Program-made: the position numbers and the translations under genes
Shown: positions 1-13,100 of the stretch, in pieces
How the letters are laid out: each line of letters begins with the position of its first letter
Position numbering within the stretch: position 1 is the stretch's first letter
NCBI RefSeq assembly: GCF_010093535.1
Contig: NW_022985190.1
Coordinates: 857,247-921,246 of the forward strand
Direction: 5' to 3'
From: Lindgomyces ingoldianus
Taxonomy: Eukaryota > Ascomycota > Dothideomycetes > Pleosporales > Lindgomycetaceae
DNA: 64,000 nt
The notes under the pieces: model-generated
What the model was told of the DNA's origin: nothing
The model's database searches: none
Seen by the model: only the letters and a program-made list of their open reading frames with translations

Positions 1-1404
1 TAAATTAATAATAAAGATGTTTTATATGTTATTAATATAGACATATTATATTAAGCTGCTATATTCCTAAAATCTATGTCTGCATAAGATACCTAGGATT
101 CACTATGCAAATGCTAGATTAACACCTATTAGAGACCCTTAGACTACATTATGCATAACTCTAGTATAAACTTTACCTTAGAGGATTTTTAAGCTTATGT
201 AAAAATTATAAGAGCTATATATAAGCAGATGCCTATAAAAGTATATTAAGTAGTTAAAAAGGATAAGCATGTGCACACACTTTTCTAATAAGTGTTTAAC
301 ATCTTAAAGACTAAGCTAGGTGACTGTATAAAGAATAAGGCTATTTTATAGATAGCAGTTAAGGCTCTAAATAATACTACTAGTCTTTATAGTCTAGTAC
401 CTACACTACTAGTCTTTAGAGCATACTTAAAAATTAACTTAGACTTTTTACTATTACTAGATATTATTACATAAGTAAGCGCTATGTAAAAAGTTATAAA
501 AAAACTTTAAAAAAACTATATAAAAGTAAACATTAATTATATAATTAACACTTATAATAGTTTTATAATGCATAAAGTTTTTAACTTTCTTCTTAGCTTA
601 GAGATTATAGCATAAAGAGAGAAAAAAGGCTAGACTAGCCTATATAAAATTAAAAGTATTAAAAGAAGAAATATTATTATTAAAAAAATAGCCTACTAAA
701 GCTTTAATATACACAGGTTAAACTGTACTATAAAGAAAAAAAGAAAGATAACTTACTTATAATAAAAAACTTAGATAAACTAACCTTTATATAAAAAAAT
801 TTTTTTATAGGAAAAAAAATTACTTTATAAGAATATTACAGAGGTAGAACTAAAGCCTACTATAGACTAAGCCTCTTAGAATAGTAATGCTGCACTAGTG
901 CAAAGAGAAGATATAGATACTAGAAGAAGTAAAAAGCAAAGGAAACTTACATAAAGTCTAGACTAGGTATTTCTAACCTAGAAAAAAAAAGATAATTAGG
1001 CCTTATCTATTAAGCTTTATATAAATAGTATAATTACTATACTTAAAAAACTATTTAAAAAATTAGACTATATAAAGATAGACACTTTAATTATTAATAG
1101 CACTTTTAAGGTTATAGTGTATAACTTAATAAGGCATAAAAGTTAAAATTTTAACCTTTACTGTCTGTACGTAAGTACAGCTGCGTCTGTACACGCGTAT
1201 AGCTGAATTAGGTTGCCTAAAACGTTAGCTATCTAGCCTATGCGTTAGAGGCTATGTGCACTTAAAAGCCCTCTTTTTTATATAAAGAAAAAGGGTAGTA
1301 GTTAATAATAAGAAGATTTTTACTTACTTACTTCTTAGTACACTTTTTAGGCGTATGTTTGTTTAATTAAACTTAAGTTAACTAACACTAATTAGTCTAT
1401 TAAC

Positions 1405-1765
1405 AAACTATTTACTGTGTGTGTAGCTACATAGAGGATATTATTTTTAATAGATAAATTTATAAGAATTAATAAAACTGCTACTATATAAATAGCTTAC
1501 TTCTACTGCGTGTGTAGCCACGCAGAGGGGGCTTGGATAAGCATTATGCGCGCCCCTAGATTAACTAATTATATAAAGATAAGATTAGCAACCTGCTACA
1601 TGCGTAGCTATATAAAGAGGGCTTACTGCTAAGCCTTTGTGCGCTTTAGAGCCTCCTATTAATATAGGCTGTGTAACTACTTGCCTACTGTGTGTGTAGC
1701 TACGCAGAGAAGATAATACAGGCTGCATAATTAGAAACCTACTGCGTGCGTAGCTACGCAGAGAA
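1405..1765. repeat. Dispersed hairpin repeat, core GCGTAGCTACGC
   Basis: Five copies of a ~25 bp motif lie near 1405, 1503, 1592, 1685 and 1738. The best-preserved core, CTGCGTGCGTAGCTACGCAG, contains the 12-bp palindrome GCGTAGCTACGC. Most copies are followed by AGAG. Spacing is irregular (about 50-100 bp), so this is not a simple tandem array. Confidence 0.6.
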
Positions 1766-2180
1766 GGCTTCTTATTAGTAGCCTACTTTGTTAACACCCC
1801 TCTCTTAATTAATTACTTATATAAGAGGTAATAACTAACTAACAGCTTCCCCCCTCTAGGGATTAATTGCTTGCACAGAAGGCAACTAACTAACACCTCC
1901 TTTTAACCCCTCCCCCCTAGGGATTAATCGCTCGCACAGAAGGCAATTAACCTACACTCCTCCCCCCTCTAAGCTATAGCGTCTTTGTACACCTTATATA
2001 AAAAGTTATTAGAGGTTACACATGTGTCTAAAATAATCTTACGTAGAGAAGTAGATTTAGATCTTCTGCATAATAAAATAGATATAGACTCTCCTTTACT
2101 AAAATAATAAGCTTTGTATATAGTGTACATTCTTTTTAACATGTGTAAGCTGCTAAGAGGAAAGTACACACTATAAAAGT

Positions 2181-2377
2181 TGTGGAGGATAAAATAGCCT
2201 GGCAGTAGCTGTTCAGAAGATCGGATGAAGTGACTCTGCTATCTAAGAGAGCTGAAGGCTCTCCTTATATACACCGAGCTTCGGAACGTAATATCTCCAG
2301 ATCCCGAGCTGCGTCCCAGGCTCTGAGCCCCAGTCCCAGGCTCCAAGCCCCAGCCAAGGCTCTCAGTATACGCGACA
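2181..2377. mobile_element. Solo LTR, 197 bp, TSD AAAGT
   Basis: GC-normal block starting TGTGGAGG and ending GCGACA, flanked by perfect 5-bp repeats AAAGT (2176-2180 and 2378-2382). The 68-codon frame inside it (2230-2436) runs past the LTR end and is not a gene. Confidence 0.7.
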
Positions 2378-3514
2378 AAAGTAGAATAACTTTAAAAAAT
2401 AGACAACACATAATTTTAAAAACTTTCTTTATATAGTTAGGTAAGAACTTTTTCTTACTCTAGCTAAGCATAGGCACTATTTTAAAGGCAAGTTAAATTA
2501 TATGTAAGCTATGAAGCTAGAGGATATTATAAATAAAAAAAGCACTAAAGGCTAGCTCTAAAAAAGAAGTAAGAAAGTAAAAAAAAAGAAAAAAAAGTAG
2601 AATTAATATATAAATAAGTAAGTAACTTTATAAAAGTAAAAAGTTACTAGTGTCTGTACATAAGTACAGCTGCGTCTATACACATGTATAGCTAAATTAG
2701 GTTGCCTAAAACATTAGCTATCTAGCCTGTGCGTTAGAGGCTATGTGTACTTAAAAGCCCTTTTTCTTTATATAAAAAGAGAGGGCAGTAGTTAATAACA
2801 AGAAGATCTTTACCTGCTTACCTCTTAGTACGCCTCTTAGGCGTATGTTTGTTTAATTAAACCTAGGTTAACTAACATTTACTTTATATAAAAAGTAAAA
2901 GGCAAAATAACTTAACTATATAAAAAATTCTACCTAGTGTTTACTAGCTACTTAGATTAAATCTTACTTAATTACTAACTATTTAGAGAATAAGCTAGAG
3001 ACTACTTTTAGCTATAAAAGTAAGCCTAAAAGCTATGTATAAAATGCATTTTAAACTATAAAATATTATATAAGTATACATTTAATTAATAGATAAGCTT
3101 ATGCGCACACTATACACAAAGCTACTAAAGAAGATGCGCTAGAGCTTTCTACTAAATATAATACTCTAGGTTGTACAACTCTTATATAGAGCTGCTAAGT
3201 TAGGACTGTATTAGTTTAAGATATACTATAACTACTATAAAAAAAAGCTGTGCCTGCACATCTCTTTATATAACCTTTACTTTTTAATTACTAATAAAAG
3301 AGAGCACACTTTTAGTATTATAAGCTTATAGACAGATAATACTTTAAGCATTATAATAAAAAATTTTACATAAAAAAAACTATAGTTAAAAAGTAAAGTT
3401 TTATATAAAAAGTAAAACTATTCTAGTAAAAAAGCAGCCTATTAAGTTTAATAGTAAAAAGATTAAACTTACACATAACATAGTAGTTTTTACTTAGAAA
3501 AAATAAGTAAGCTA

Positions 3515-5355
3515 ACGTACCTAACAGGTTGGCCAGCTACACAGGTTAGCTGGCCACTTTTGCTAAGCCCCTACCACACTCTACCTATCTACATAATGCC
3601 TTAATAAAAACACTAGATTAAATCTTTTAAAAAATATTAAATACAGCTTACTTTTTAAGCTTTTAAATAAGACTTAAAACTTTTCTTATAACATGCTGCA
3701 GCTATTTATAATGTTTTTTTACATAACACTAAGTAATTAACATGCTAGACAGCCTTTATAAGTAAAATGCTAGCCTAAATTAAGAAATCTAACTAAGCTT
3801 AAAAAAAGTAGTTATTAAGTACATACTTAAGCTTATTACATGCAGATTTCCCTCTAGGCTTATAGCTATAGCTAATATAGCTAATTTCTTGCGTGCAGAG
3901 TGTAATCTAGGCTAGGTTAGCTTAAACTAGCCTAGTATATAAGTTAAGCACTGCTTTAAGTTTATAAGAAAGTTTAATTATAAGTATAATTATAAAAAAG
4001 CACTTTATAAAGATCTAAAAGTTATCTAGAGCTAGTTTTGCCTAGTAGCTAACATAAAAGCTAAGTATAGTATTTAAAATAAAGACATGTATAACTTTAA
4101 TAAGTTAGGCTTTATAATAGGCTAGATATTAACTACAGCAGTTATTACAGCTTTAGAGAAATAAAAACAGCTAAAAGTAATATAGTAAAGTAATAAAAAG
4201 TAGATAATAGTTATTTAGAGCATTAATATAATAAAGTAAGCTATACTACTCTTTATTATTTTTAAAAGCTGCTATTACTTTTTTACTTAGTATAAGAAAA
4301 AGAATTTACTTTAAAACTAGGTTATTATAGTCTCTAAAAACAGCTAGATAATAAATAAGCTTTAGCTATAGTAGTTAAAGCACTTTAATAAGCATATAAA
4401 AAAAGGTTATAAGCGCTTAGTAGCTTTTTATTATTAATAGCTATAAAAGCTATAACTTACTTAATTTTTAGTAGTACTATAAAAAAAATTTATTACTATT
4501 TATATACTTTTACACTTATTACACCTTTTATAGCCTCTTAATATAGGTTGTTTTGCTTTTTTAAAGAAAGTATATAAGCGCTAAGCTAGAAATCTTATAT
4601 ATAACTAGATTACTTATATTATAAAACTTAAGTTCTTACTATGCTTTATACACGCTTATAATGTAGTAATTACTTTTAGTAATATCTAAGAAGAGTTTTA
4701 AAGCGCTAGTTTAGTTCTATTTAACTTAAAATAAGTTAAAATAGCTCTTAACATTTAGTTATATACTTTATTACTACTACTAGTTATTTATAATAAGCTC
4801 TAGTAGTTGTAAACTTTAAGTAATACTTTTAAATTTAAGTTATAATTAATGCTTATAAAGGTAAAAATTTAGAAGCATATAAATAGCTTACTAACATCTA
4901 TAGTAAAGGCCTTTAAAAAGGGTTTAAAGGGGGCAGCAATTATTGCGCATAAGCTAGTGTTAGTGTAAAAAAAGATTATAAAGCTTTAAGTAGTAAATAA
5001 AGCTACTACATAATGTAGATTACATAAAAGGAAGTAAGTTTAAGTAAAAAGAACCTTAATAGTTAAAAATAAAGCTTATCTAACTACTTTAAAAAAGTTT
5101 AGAGCGCGTAGTAATAAAAAGAAGCTAAAGACGCAGGTGCGCGCTAAAAAAGGTAAGCTAAGTTAAAAGTAATGTAGGCAGTGTAATTAGACTAGGCATA
5201 ACTTACATATGTATAAAAAAGTAGCAGAAGTAGACTTTAAATAATGTTTTATGTTATATTATTTTATATAGGGCTAAAGTAGGCTGTTTTGCACTAGAAT
5301 AGAGTGGTTTTAGTAGGGGCTTAGCAAAAGTAGCCGGCTAAACTGTTAGGTACGT
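3515..5355 (+). mobile_element. pogo-A: Fot1/pogo-type DNA transposon, full length, RIP-inactivated
   Basis: Length 1841 bp with inverted termini ACGTACCTAACAGG..CTGTTAGGTACGT and TA target duplications (3513-3514, 5356-5357). The terminus holds two AGGTT(G/A)GCyrGC-like motifs separated by CACAC. A decayed transposase reads on the plus strand. Around 4090-4125 a MYNFNKLGF peptide corresponds to the pogo DDE motif (Y)NFDETGF with Asp and Glu lost. At about 4150-4215 traces match the P-K-V-I-Q..G-N..W-V-T-V-I-Q stretch of that family. Stops are TAA/TAG only in the parts checked. It sits inside copia-alpha. Confidence 0.75.
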
Positions 5356-6107
5356 TACCTTTATATAATTAACTTAAAGAATAAAGATAAGGCACTTAAC
5401 ATATAAATCTAATAGTAGATAGATAATAGTAAGTATAGTTTTACTTTTTTACTATTATAGCTTAATTATGTAACGTACTTTACAGGCAAGTTACTTACAC
5501 ACCTAAGTTACTTACTTTTGCTAAGACTTTACTACACTACTTTTTTTATACTAATGCATTTCTAATAATACTACTTAGATATATTAAAAAAAATTAAATG
5601 TAGCTTACACTTTAAGCTTTTAAATAAAATATAATACTTTTTAAGTAATATGCTATAGCTATTTATAAAGTTTTTTAAAAAATAATAAGTAACTAACACA
5701 CTAGACAAACTTTTTAAGCTAATTATATAGCTAACTTATAAAAGCTAGATAATAATAAAAAGTAAGTAATTATTTAGCATATACTTAAGCTAAATACATA
5801 AAGATTTCCTCTTTAGCTAGCAGCTATAGCTAATATAGCTAATTCTTTACACGCTAAGCATAATATAGACTATATTAGTATAAACTAGCTTAATATATTT
5901 ATTAAGTGTTACTTAAAGCTTAAAGTAAAGTTTAAGTATAACTATAACTATAAAAAAGCTTTTTATAAAGATTTTCTAGTAATTTAAAGCTAGTTTAACT
6001 TTATAAAATATATTAAAGCTAAGTATAGCATCTAAAATAATAACATATATAACTTTAATAAAATAAAGTTTGTAATAAGCTAAATATCTACTAGAGTAGT
6101 TATTATA

Positions 6108-6331
6108 TGTGAAGCTATGTGAGGCACTAGAGACATGAGGAACCGAATTGTATTGTCTATCTAGAGGAGTCCTTTGTAGGAGTCTATATACATGCGAAAT
6201 GAGTGGGTGAGTCTTGGCAACAGATCATGGTGACGACGCATACGACTATGATGACGACGCATCCGATCATGGTGACGACGCATGCGACCATGGTGACGAC
6301 GCATCTGACGATCGTGTGATTACTGCAAACA
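6108..6331. mobile_element. Solo LTR, 224 bp, with internal minisatellite, TSD TTATA
   Basis: Starts TGTGAAGC, ends TGCAAACA; TSD TTATA at 6103-6107 and 6332-6336. Between about 6224 and 6310 it carries four to five imperfect ~21 bp units with the core GGTGACGACGCAT. A second copy lies in the opposite orientation at 56178-56405. Confidence 0.8.
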
Positions 6332-6859
6332 TTATAAGTTTAAAGAAATAAAAATAGCTAAAAGTAGTCTAGCTAGGTAACTAGAAGTAGATAACAGCTA
6401 TCTAAGGCATTAATACTAAAAAGTAGGCTATTTTACTTTTTATTATTTTTTAAAGTAGTAACTACTTTTTAAACTAGTATAAAAAAATCTACTTTAAAAT
6501 TAAGTTATTATAATCTTTAAGCACAGCTAGACTACTAATTAGCTTAGTTTAGACTAGTTAAAGCACTTTAACATGTATATAAAAAAGTATACTATTAGTA
6601 GCTACTATTTACTAGTTATTAATAGCTATAAAAGCTATAACTTACTTTATTTTTAGTAATACTATAAAAATAATAAAATTATTACTATTTATATACTTTT
6701 TTACTTATTACACTTTTTATAGCTACTTAATATAAGTTGTTTTACTTTTTTAAAAAAAAAGTGTATAAGTGCTAAGCTAAAAACCTTATGCATAACAAAA
6801 TTACTTATATTATAAAAATAAACTTTTTACTATGCTTTAAAGTAGCTTATAATGCTATA

Positions 6860-7955
6860 ACGTACTTTACAGGCGAGTTGCTCACACACCTAAGTTGCTT
6901 ACTTTTGCTAAGACCCTACTAAACTACTCTTTTTACACTAATGCATTCCCTATAACACTACTTAGATGTGCTAAAAGAACATTAGATACAGCTTACACTC
7001 TAAGCTTTTAAATAAAACATAAAACTTTTAAAGAAATATACTATAGCTATTTATAAGGTCTTATAAAAGATAATAAATAACTATAGCGCTAGACAACCTT
7101 TATAAGCTAATTCTACAGCTAAATTATAAAAGCTAGGTAATAAAAAAAAGTAGGTAATTATTAAGACTATACTTAAGCTATATGTGTAAGAAATTTCCTC
7201 TTAGATAGCATTTATAGCTAATATAGCTAATTCTTTACACGCTAAGTGTAATCTAGGCTATGTTTACATAAACTAGCCTAGTATGTTTGTAAAGCGTTAT
7301 TTAAAGCTTAAAGTAACATTTAAGTGTAAGTATAACTATAAAAGAGCTTTTTATAAGAGTTCTAGAGTAATTTAGAGCAGGTTTAGCCTTATAGAGAATA
7401 TTAAAGCTAAGTATAGCAAGATAATAACACATACAACTTTAGTAAAATAGAGTTTATAATTAGCTAGATATCTTTTAACTATACTTATACTTAAAACTTT
7501 ACATTAAGCTTTAAATAACGCTTTATAAATGTACTAGGCTAGTTTATGTAAACATAGCCTAGATTACGCTTAGCGCGCAAAGAATTAGCTATATTAGCTA
7601 TAAATGCTATCTAAGGGGAAATTTCTTGCGCATATAGCTTAAGTATAGTCTTAATAATTACCTACTTTTTTTTATTGCCTAGCCTTTATAATTTAGCTAT
7701 AGAATTAGCTTATAAAGGTTATCTAGCGCTATAGTTATTTATTATCTTTTATAAGACTTTATATATAGCTATAGCACATTTCTTTAAGAGTTTTATGTCT
7801 TGTTTAAAAGCTTAGAGTATAAGCTGTATCTAATATTCTTTTAGCGCGTTTAAATAGTCTTGTAGGGAATGCATTAGTGTAGAAAGGGTAGTTTAGTAGG
7901 GTCTTTGCAAAAGTAAGCAACTTAGGTGTGTAAGCAACTCGCCTGTGAAGTACGT
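6860..7955. mobile_element. Fold-back element (FB-B), 1.1 kb, made from two pogo-B 5' ends
   Basis: Both ends are the 5' (left) end of pogo-B in inverted orientation, about 480 bp each, with ACGTAC termini and TA duplications (6858-6859, 7956-7957). The centre carries the pogo-B N-terminal transposase remnant up to the NF(D)xTGF region. No complete transposase is possible. Related copies: 22762-30517, 35932-37031, 42081-43369. Confidence 0.75.
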
Positions 7956-8947
7956 TAATTACTTTTAGTAATATTTAAAAAAGGTTTTAAAGCACTAAAT
8001 TAGTTTCTTTTAACCTATAAAAAGTTATAATAGGCTTTAATATAAAGTTGCGCACTTTATTACTACTACTACTTATATATAATAAGCTCTAGTAGTTGTA
8101 AACTTTAAGTAATACTTTAAAACTTAAGTTATAATTAATACTTATAAAAATAAAAATTTAAAAGTATATAAATAGTTTACTAACTTTTATAGTTAAAGTA
8201 TTTAAAAAAGTTTTAAAAAGAGTAGTGTTAAATAGGCTCCAACAGCTAGCTGCTTATAGTATAAGCACTTAAGTAGCAAGAGTAAGAGTAGTGTACAGTG
8301 TGCACAGCATATAAAGTAAGTAAGGTAAAAGTAATATATTTCTAGTTCTATTACTCTTATCTTTCTTTTATACAGAAAAAAAAGAGGATATTTAAATATT
8401 TACACATAAAGGTTTACACATAAGTATTATATAACATAGATATGTAGTTTTACTTGTGCGCAATTGCTTATATCTAGACTGTAACACTGCTGCTGTGTAC
8501 AGACACTAGCAACTTTTTTTTTATCTAAAGAGTTACTGTTTATACGCGTTATCTCCCTTTTGTCTATGTAGGTTTATTTAATTATGTTTTACTTTTACTT
8601 AACCTTATTTATTAAAACTTGCCTTAGTAATGCTGTATATTAAGATAAGCTAGTTACACTATATAAATAGCTTTATAAATAGTGTAAAGTGTTTTAAGCT
8701 ATTATTATTTAGCCTTTATACACTTACTTTATAAGTAATTTAGTAGTGTATAAACTATTTTATGTAAGGTTTTATGCTAGAATAGTGTAAAATTTTTATG
8801 TAGGCAGGTGTGTAAAGAGGTGTATATAATAAGGCCTTTTTTTTTTACTTTCTTTTCTTTATTCTTTACTTTTTAAGCCTTACTATATAATTCCCTAGCT
8901 CTTTTCTCTTTTTATATAGTGCTAACAGTAACAGATACTCCTGCCTG

Positions 8948-8982
8948 CACACACACACACACACACACACAGAGAGAGAGAG
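8948..8982. repeat. Compound microsatellite (CA)n(GA)n
   Basis: About 12 CA followed by five GA units, immediately upstream of the ATG of the accessory frame at 8983. The alpha copy has a TGTGTA-type repeat at the same place (about 21040-21060). Confidence 0.9.
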
Positions 8983-9600
8983 ATGTCTCTTAAGCCTTCC
9001 TCCTCTACCTTTAGCGCTGTTAGTGCGGTTGTCTTTAACGTTCTTATGCAGTCTAGTAGCCTAGGGCGCATCTATGTTACTCTTTTAACTAGTTTTACTA
9101 CTAATTAGTAGTTTATTTAGCATTTTAGTATAAATATATAGATTTTTTAGCTCTTTTGCTTTCTTCTTATATAAAATGCTAATTATAAATAAGCTAAAAA
9201 GTAGCATGTAGCAGCTTTACTATTTTATAATATAAATATTATCTTGCCTGCTAGCACTAATCTACAGCTGTAGGCAGCAAAGGTTGTGTGTTATAAGAGG
9301 TACTTCTATATAGTTTTAGTTTAAAGTTATAGTTAAGTTTTAGTAACTCTATGTGCTTATTATTATAGTAGCACTACTAGTGCTTTTTTTTTATTAAGTG
9401 TTATATGCTAGCTAACTTCTAGGCTAATGCCTACGCCTTATGCATATAGCAGAGCTGTGGTCTGCATTATAACTACTATATATAAGAGGTGGTGTGTTTT
9501 TCTTTTTTTATATACTAGACAAATAAACTATTTTTTTTACATATTCTTCTCTTTTAATCTTATAATAAGAAAAATAAGTGTGTATAATAAAAAAAAATAA
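8983..9600 (+). pseudogene. Accessory ORF antisense to copia-beta, RIP-decayed (206 codons)
   Basis: An ATG at 8983 opens a frame, starting MSLKPSSSTFSAVSAVVFN, that runs 206 codons to a TAA at 9598-9600 without any frameshift. About a dozen in-frame stops occur and all are TAG or TAA, as expected from RIP of CAG/CAA codons; none is TGA. The frame lies between the end of pol and the 3' LTR, on the strand opposite to copia-beta. The same frame starts at the matching place in copia-alpha (minus strand from 21034) with similar residues. I recognise no known domain. The reading suggests a Ser/Thr/Tyr-rich protein with many former Gln codons. Function unknown. Confidence 0.5.
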
Positions 9601-10122
9601 GCTTTATATAAAAGTATTATTAGTCTAGTTAGTTTAGAGCATCTTTGCGCATAAGATCTAGCTAGTCCACAGATGCTTCTATCTAGACAGAGAGGCAGTT
9701 AGTTAGAACTAATAATTAAAAAGCTTAATTTAGTGTTTTTTTATACATGCATTTACTAAGTTATTTTTACTATTAATTTACTTAATTTTAGTAATTTCTC
9801 TTTTCTTATATAATTTATACAGTAATATAATGTTAATTATAAGTTACTTTTTACTAGTAGTGCCTAGCTTAATAAGGTAATTATATAAAGACCTTAAATT
9901 TATATAAATTACTACTAAGATTAGTAGTAGTTTAAGTGTTTATATAATTTACTATAAAGTTGTACTAAAAGTAATTACATTATTAAACTTTTTAACTATT
10001 CTATACAGTTTACTAGTAAGGACACTTCTAGTTACTTTTTTACACTTAGTAGAATTCTAGTGTATAATATTACCTACTATTTTAAAGTAGTTACTTTACT
10101 TTATATAGTTTTTATTACTTAA

Positions 10123-13100
10123 TGTCTAAATGGCAGTATTTGGATACGCGGTTAGGCGTCACGTGACATAGTCTTGTGTCACAGTTGTACACACAGACAG
10201 ATAAATACCCTTTCCTTTGCACAGACTTAGAACAAGAAGAATCAACACTAGTTACCTACAACCCCCGCCTCCTGCGCAATGTGTACACTGTGCAAACCTC
10301 TTTACCTTGCATAGCTAGCATAGAGTCTATTTAACACTAATTAGTAGTTTAAATACTGTAAAATAGAAAGCTCTTCTTGTACCTTTTTATTTAAAAAATT
10401 ATGTATAAAAGGAATTCTTTTTCTTACTAATTTAACTATAAATTAGTAAGAGTAAAGATGTAACGGCGCAGGCAAGACAATGGGTCCGAATACGGTGGGA
10501 GTCCACTCAGAGGCATATGGGAGTGCGTGGGGACTCTGAACCTGGGAATGCCATTGACACCTATAGGCCTTGTACGTAGGATATCAGAAAACTACCGAGC
10601 TAGCTACGGGGGCGAGGTGCGACTAAATACATGAGGGAATAGGGGTAACAGCAGGGGGCAGGGCAGAGTCGGGGCCAGGTCGAGTCAGGGTCGAGCCAGG
10701 GTCGGAGCCGATACGGGGACCCTTCGGATGGGTTCCGGGCGACCCGAGATGGAACGAGAATCGTTACAAAAGACAGAGTCTAATTTACATGTAAGTAGCT
10801 GTAAATCTTTGTTTAGTTACCTAACTAAGAGTAGAAAACCTGTCTGTACAATACTGTTTAGAGGTACTGTATAAATAGTAGTGCTTGTTTAACGCTAGGA
10901 GGTCTGTTTTATCTTTTTGCACAAGGCTGTTTAGAGGCAGCGTACAACAAGAAGTAAGACAGCGCGCAACAACGCATAACTAACTACTATAAAGCAACAA
11001 GTGACACTAGCTCTATCTATAACTAGCTAGCATAATGTATTAACATATAACTAATACATACCTTTTATAGGCATCTTAGCAAAGACCCTAGCAGAGCAGA
11101 CAAACATTAAGGATTAAGTAAATAAGATTAAACTATTAAATAACACATCTAAAAATAAGCTTAATTTATACACAGCTAACTTAATTATAGAACTTTACAT
11201 GTTAAGCGTAATAGATGTATAAACTCTTAAGAACTTCTAAAATAACTTTATAAAGTAAGAGCTTATATACTTTAAAGATCTTAGCTAATTGTTTTTATAA
11301 GAACTTATTACTACCTTATAGAATAAGAGCATTAGCTTTAAGAAGGATAAAATAGAAGCTATTACACTATATAAACTTATAAAGAAAGAACATGCTTTTA
11401 CTATTTTATTAGACTACTGTACTAAACTATTACTACTAGCGCTAGTTCTAACGCTACAGAGGATGTCTCTGTATAAATTACCTGTAGACCTAATACTTTC
11501 TCTGCAATTAGTACAACCACCTTGTAATAGCTTACTGTATAAGAGCATAACTAGGCAGCTACATATTCCTGTAGCTATAGCTCTGCATAAGATTCCCTAA
11601 AGCTTGTACCTACTGCATATAATTTAATTACTGTACAATTTATACTAACTTCTACCTATATAAGATATTACAGTAGAGAACCTTACGCCTAAGAAGGTTG
11701 TATAATTTTAGAAGGCATAAAAGAAAAAGAATAACTACATAGGGCAACTATATAATATTCTAGCTAATAAGGCTATAGTATTTATTAAGCTCTGCTAACG
11801 CCTTGCTATTTATAAGGCCTTGTATATAAGCATCTTCCCTAATATTCTTAAAGGCTGTGCACACATGTTCTACCTTTACAATATTAGCCCTAAGAAGATG
11901 TAGAGGGTCCTGTATAAACAGCTTAGCAATTACTTTAATACTAATGTAAATTATAACTAGTATTAGATAAATTAGACAATAATAAGCTTTACATAAATTA
12001 AGTAAAAGAACTTTATAAAAACTTTATATAAAGCTTTTAAAGCTATAATTAATAAACTTACTTTTATGTAAAAAGCTCTTAGTCTATAATTCTAAGGTAA
12101 GATACTGCTTTATACTACTATTATATAAGCATGCTAAGGATAACTTAAGCTTAAATAAGCTATGTTCTTAATTAAGCCTATATATAAGGCACTGTACAGT
12201 AACCTCTGTTTAGCACTTTAGGTTATAATTAATTAGTAGAATAACATGTTTCTAAATAAACTAGAAGACATATACTACACTAATAGAAAATATAACTTAT
12301 CTTGTACACATAGTTTCTAATAACATAGAAGAAGTCTAAAGGGATTTAGATTACACTTCTTTATATAATTAAAGTAATGCTTTGTTTACTATAAAAAAGA
12401 ATATTAGTTAATAAATTATCCTTCTATAAATTAGTTCTGTGCAAAACGCTAGTACATCTTCTTATATAAAGGATTCTATAATAAGACACTAACGCGTAAG
12501 AAGGTAAGCGCGTACATTTAAGAATTTAAAAGTAAACTAAAGTAGAAAGAAGAGAAGTTGTATAACAACAACTTAGATAAAAAGAAAAGTAAAGAAATTA
12601 TTAACTACCTTACCTTTACTGCATTTCTCTACTGTGCGACAGCAGAGGACATATACAGCCTAGAACCTAAAGAATACGCGGAATAGTTTATTCTTAAGGA
12701 TTAATATTGTACAGTATACTAAGGTAAACTATAGAATACTAGCGCTGTAAGAATTTCTACTATAGGAAAGTTATAACTTAAAGCATGTTTATAAAAATTT
12801 CTTTATATAAAAGTAGACTAGACACTAAACAAGAAGAGTATTAGCTTTAAAAAATAAAGATTAATAGAATTAATTAGTACTATATAAATTACTAATCTAG
12901 TTAGTAGTGTTACATATTACATACTAGATACGCTAACACCCTTCTTACTATCTCTTGCTAACGCAGACTAGATAAATACGTACTTTAACAACATGCAGAA
13001 TATAATTATATAAAGTAATAAAATTAAGGTCTTAGTTGTACACAAATAAGGTTACTTATTTTTTAATATATAAAAAGAGGAATTAATGTCTTTTTTTATA

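Larger units (their letters stand above)
1162..2877 (+). mobile_element. Non-autonomous LTR retrotransposon (1.7 kb) in copia-alpha
   Basis: Direct LTRs at 1162-1387 and 2651-2877 both start TGTCTGTAC and end GGTTAACTAACA or near. The TSD TTTAC is perfect (1157-1161 and 2878-2882). The internal part (about 1.26 kb) has no recognisable gag or pol. It starts CTAATTAG and ends AAAAAGTTACTAG, the same internal ends as copia-alpha, -beta and -gamma, so it is probably mobilised by them. It contains hairpin repeats (1405-1765), two or three copies of a GGGATTAAT..GCACAGAAGGCAA unit (about 1855-1950) and a solo LTR (2181-2377). Confidence 0.75.

Noticed and set aside
6224..6310. Array of ~21-bp units considered as a CRISPR-like repeat
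   Set aside because: Units are contiguous and imperfect, with no spacers, inside an LTR of a fungal genome.
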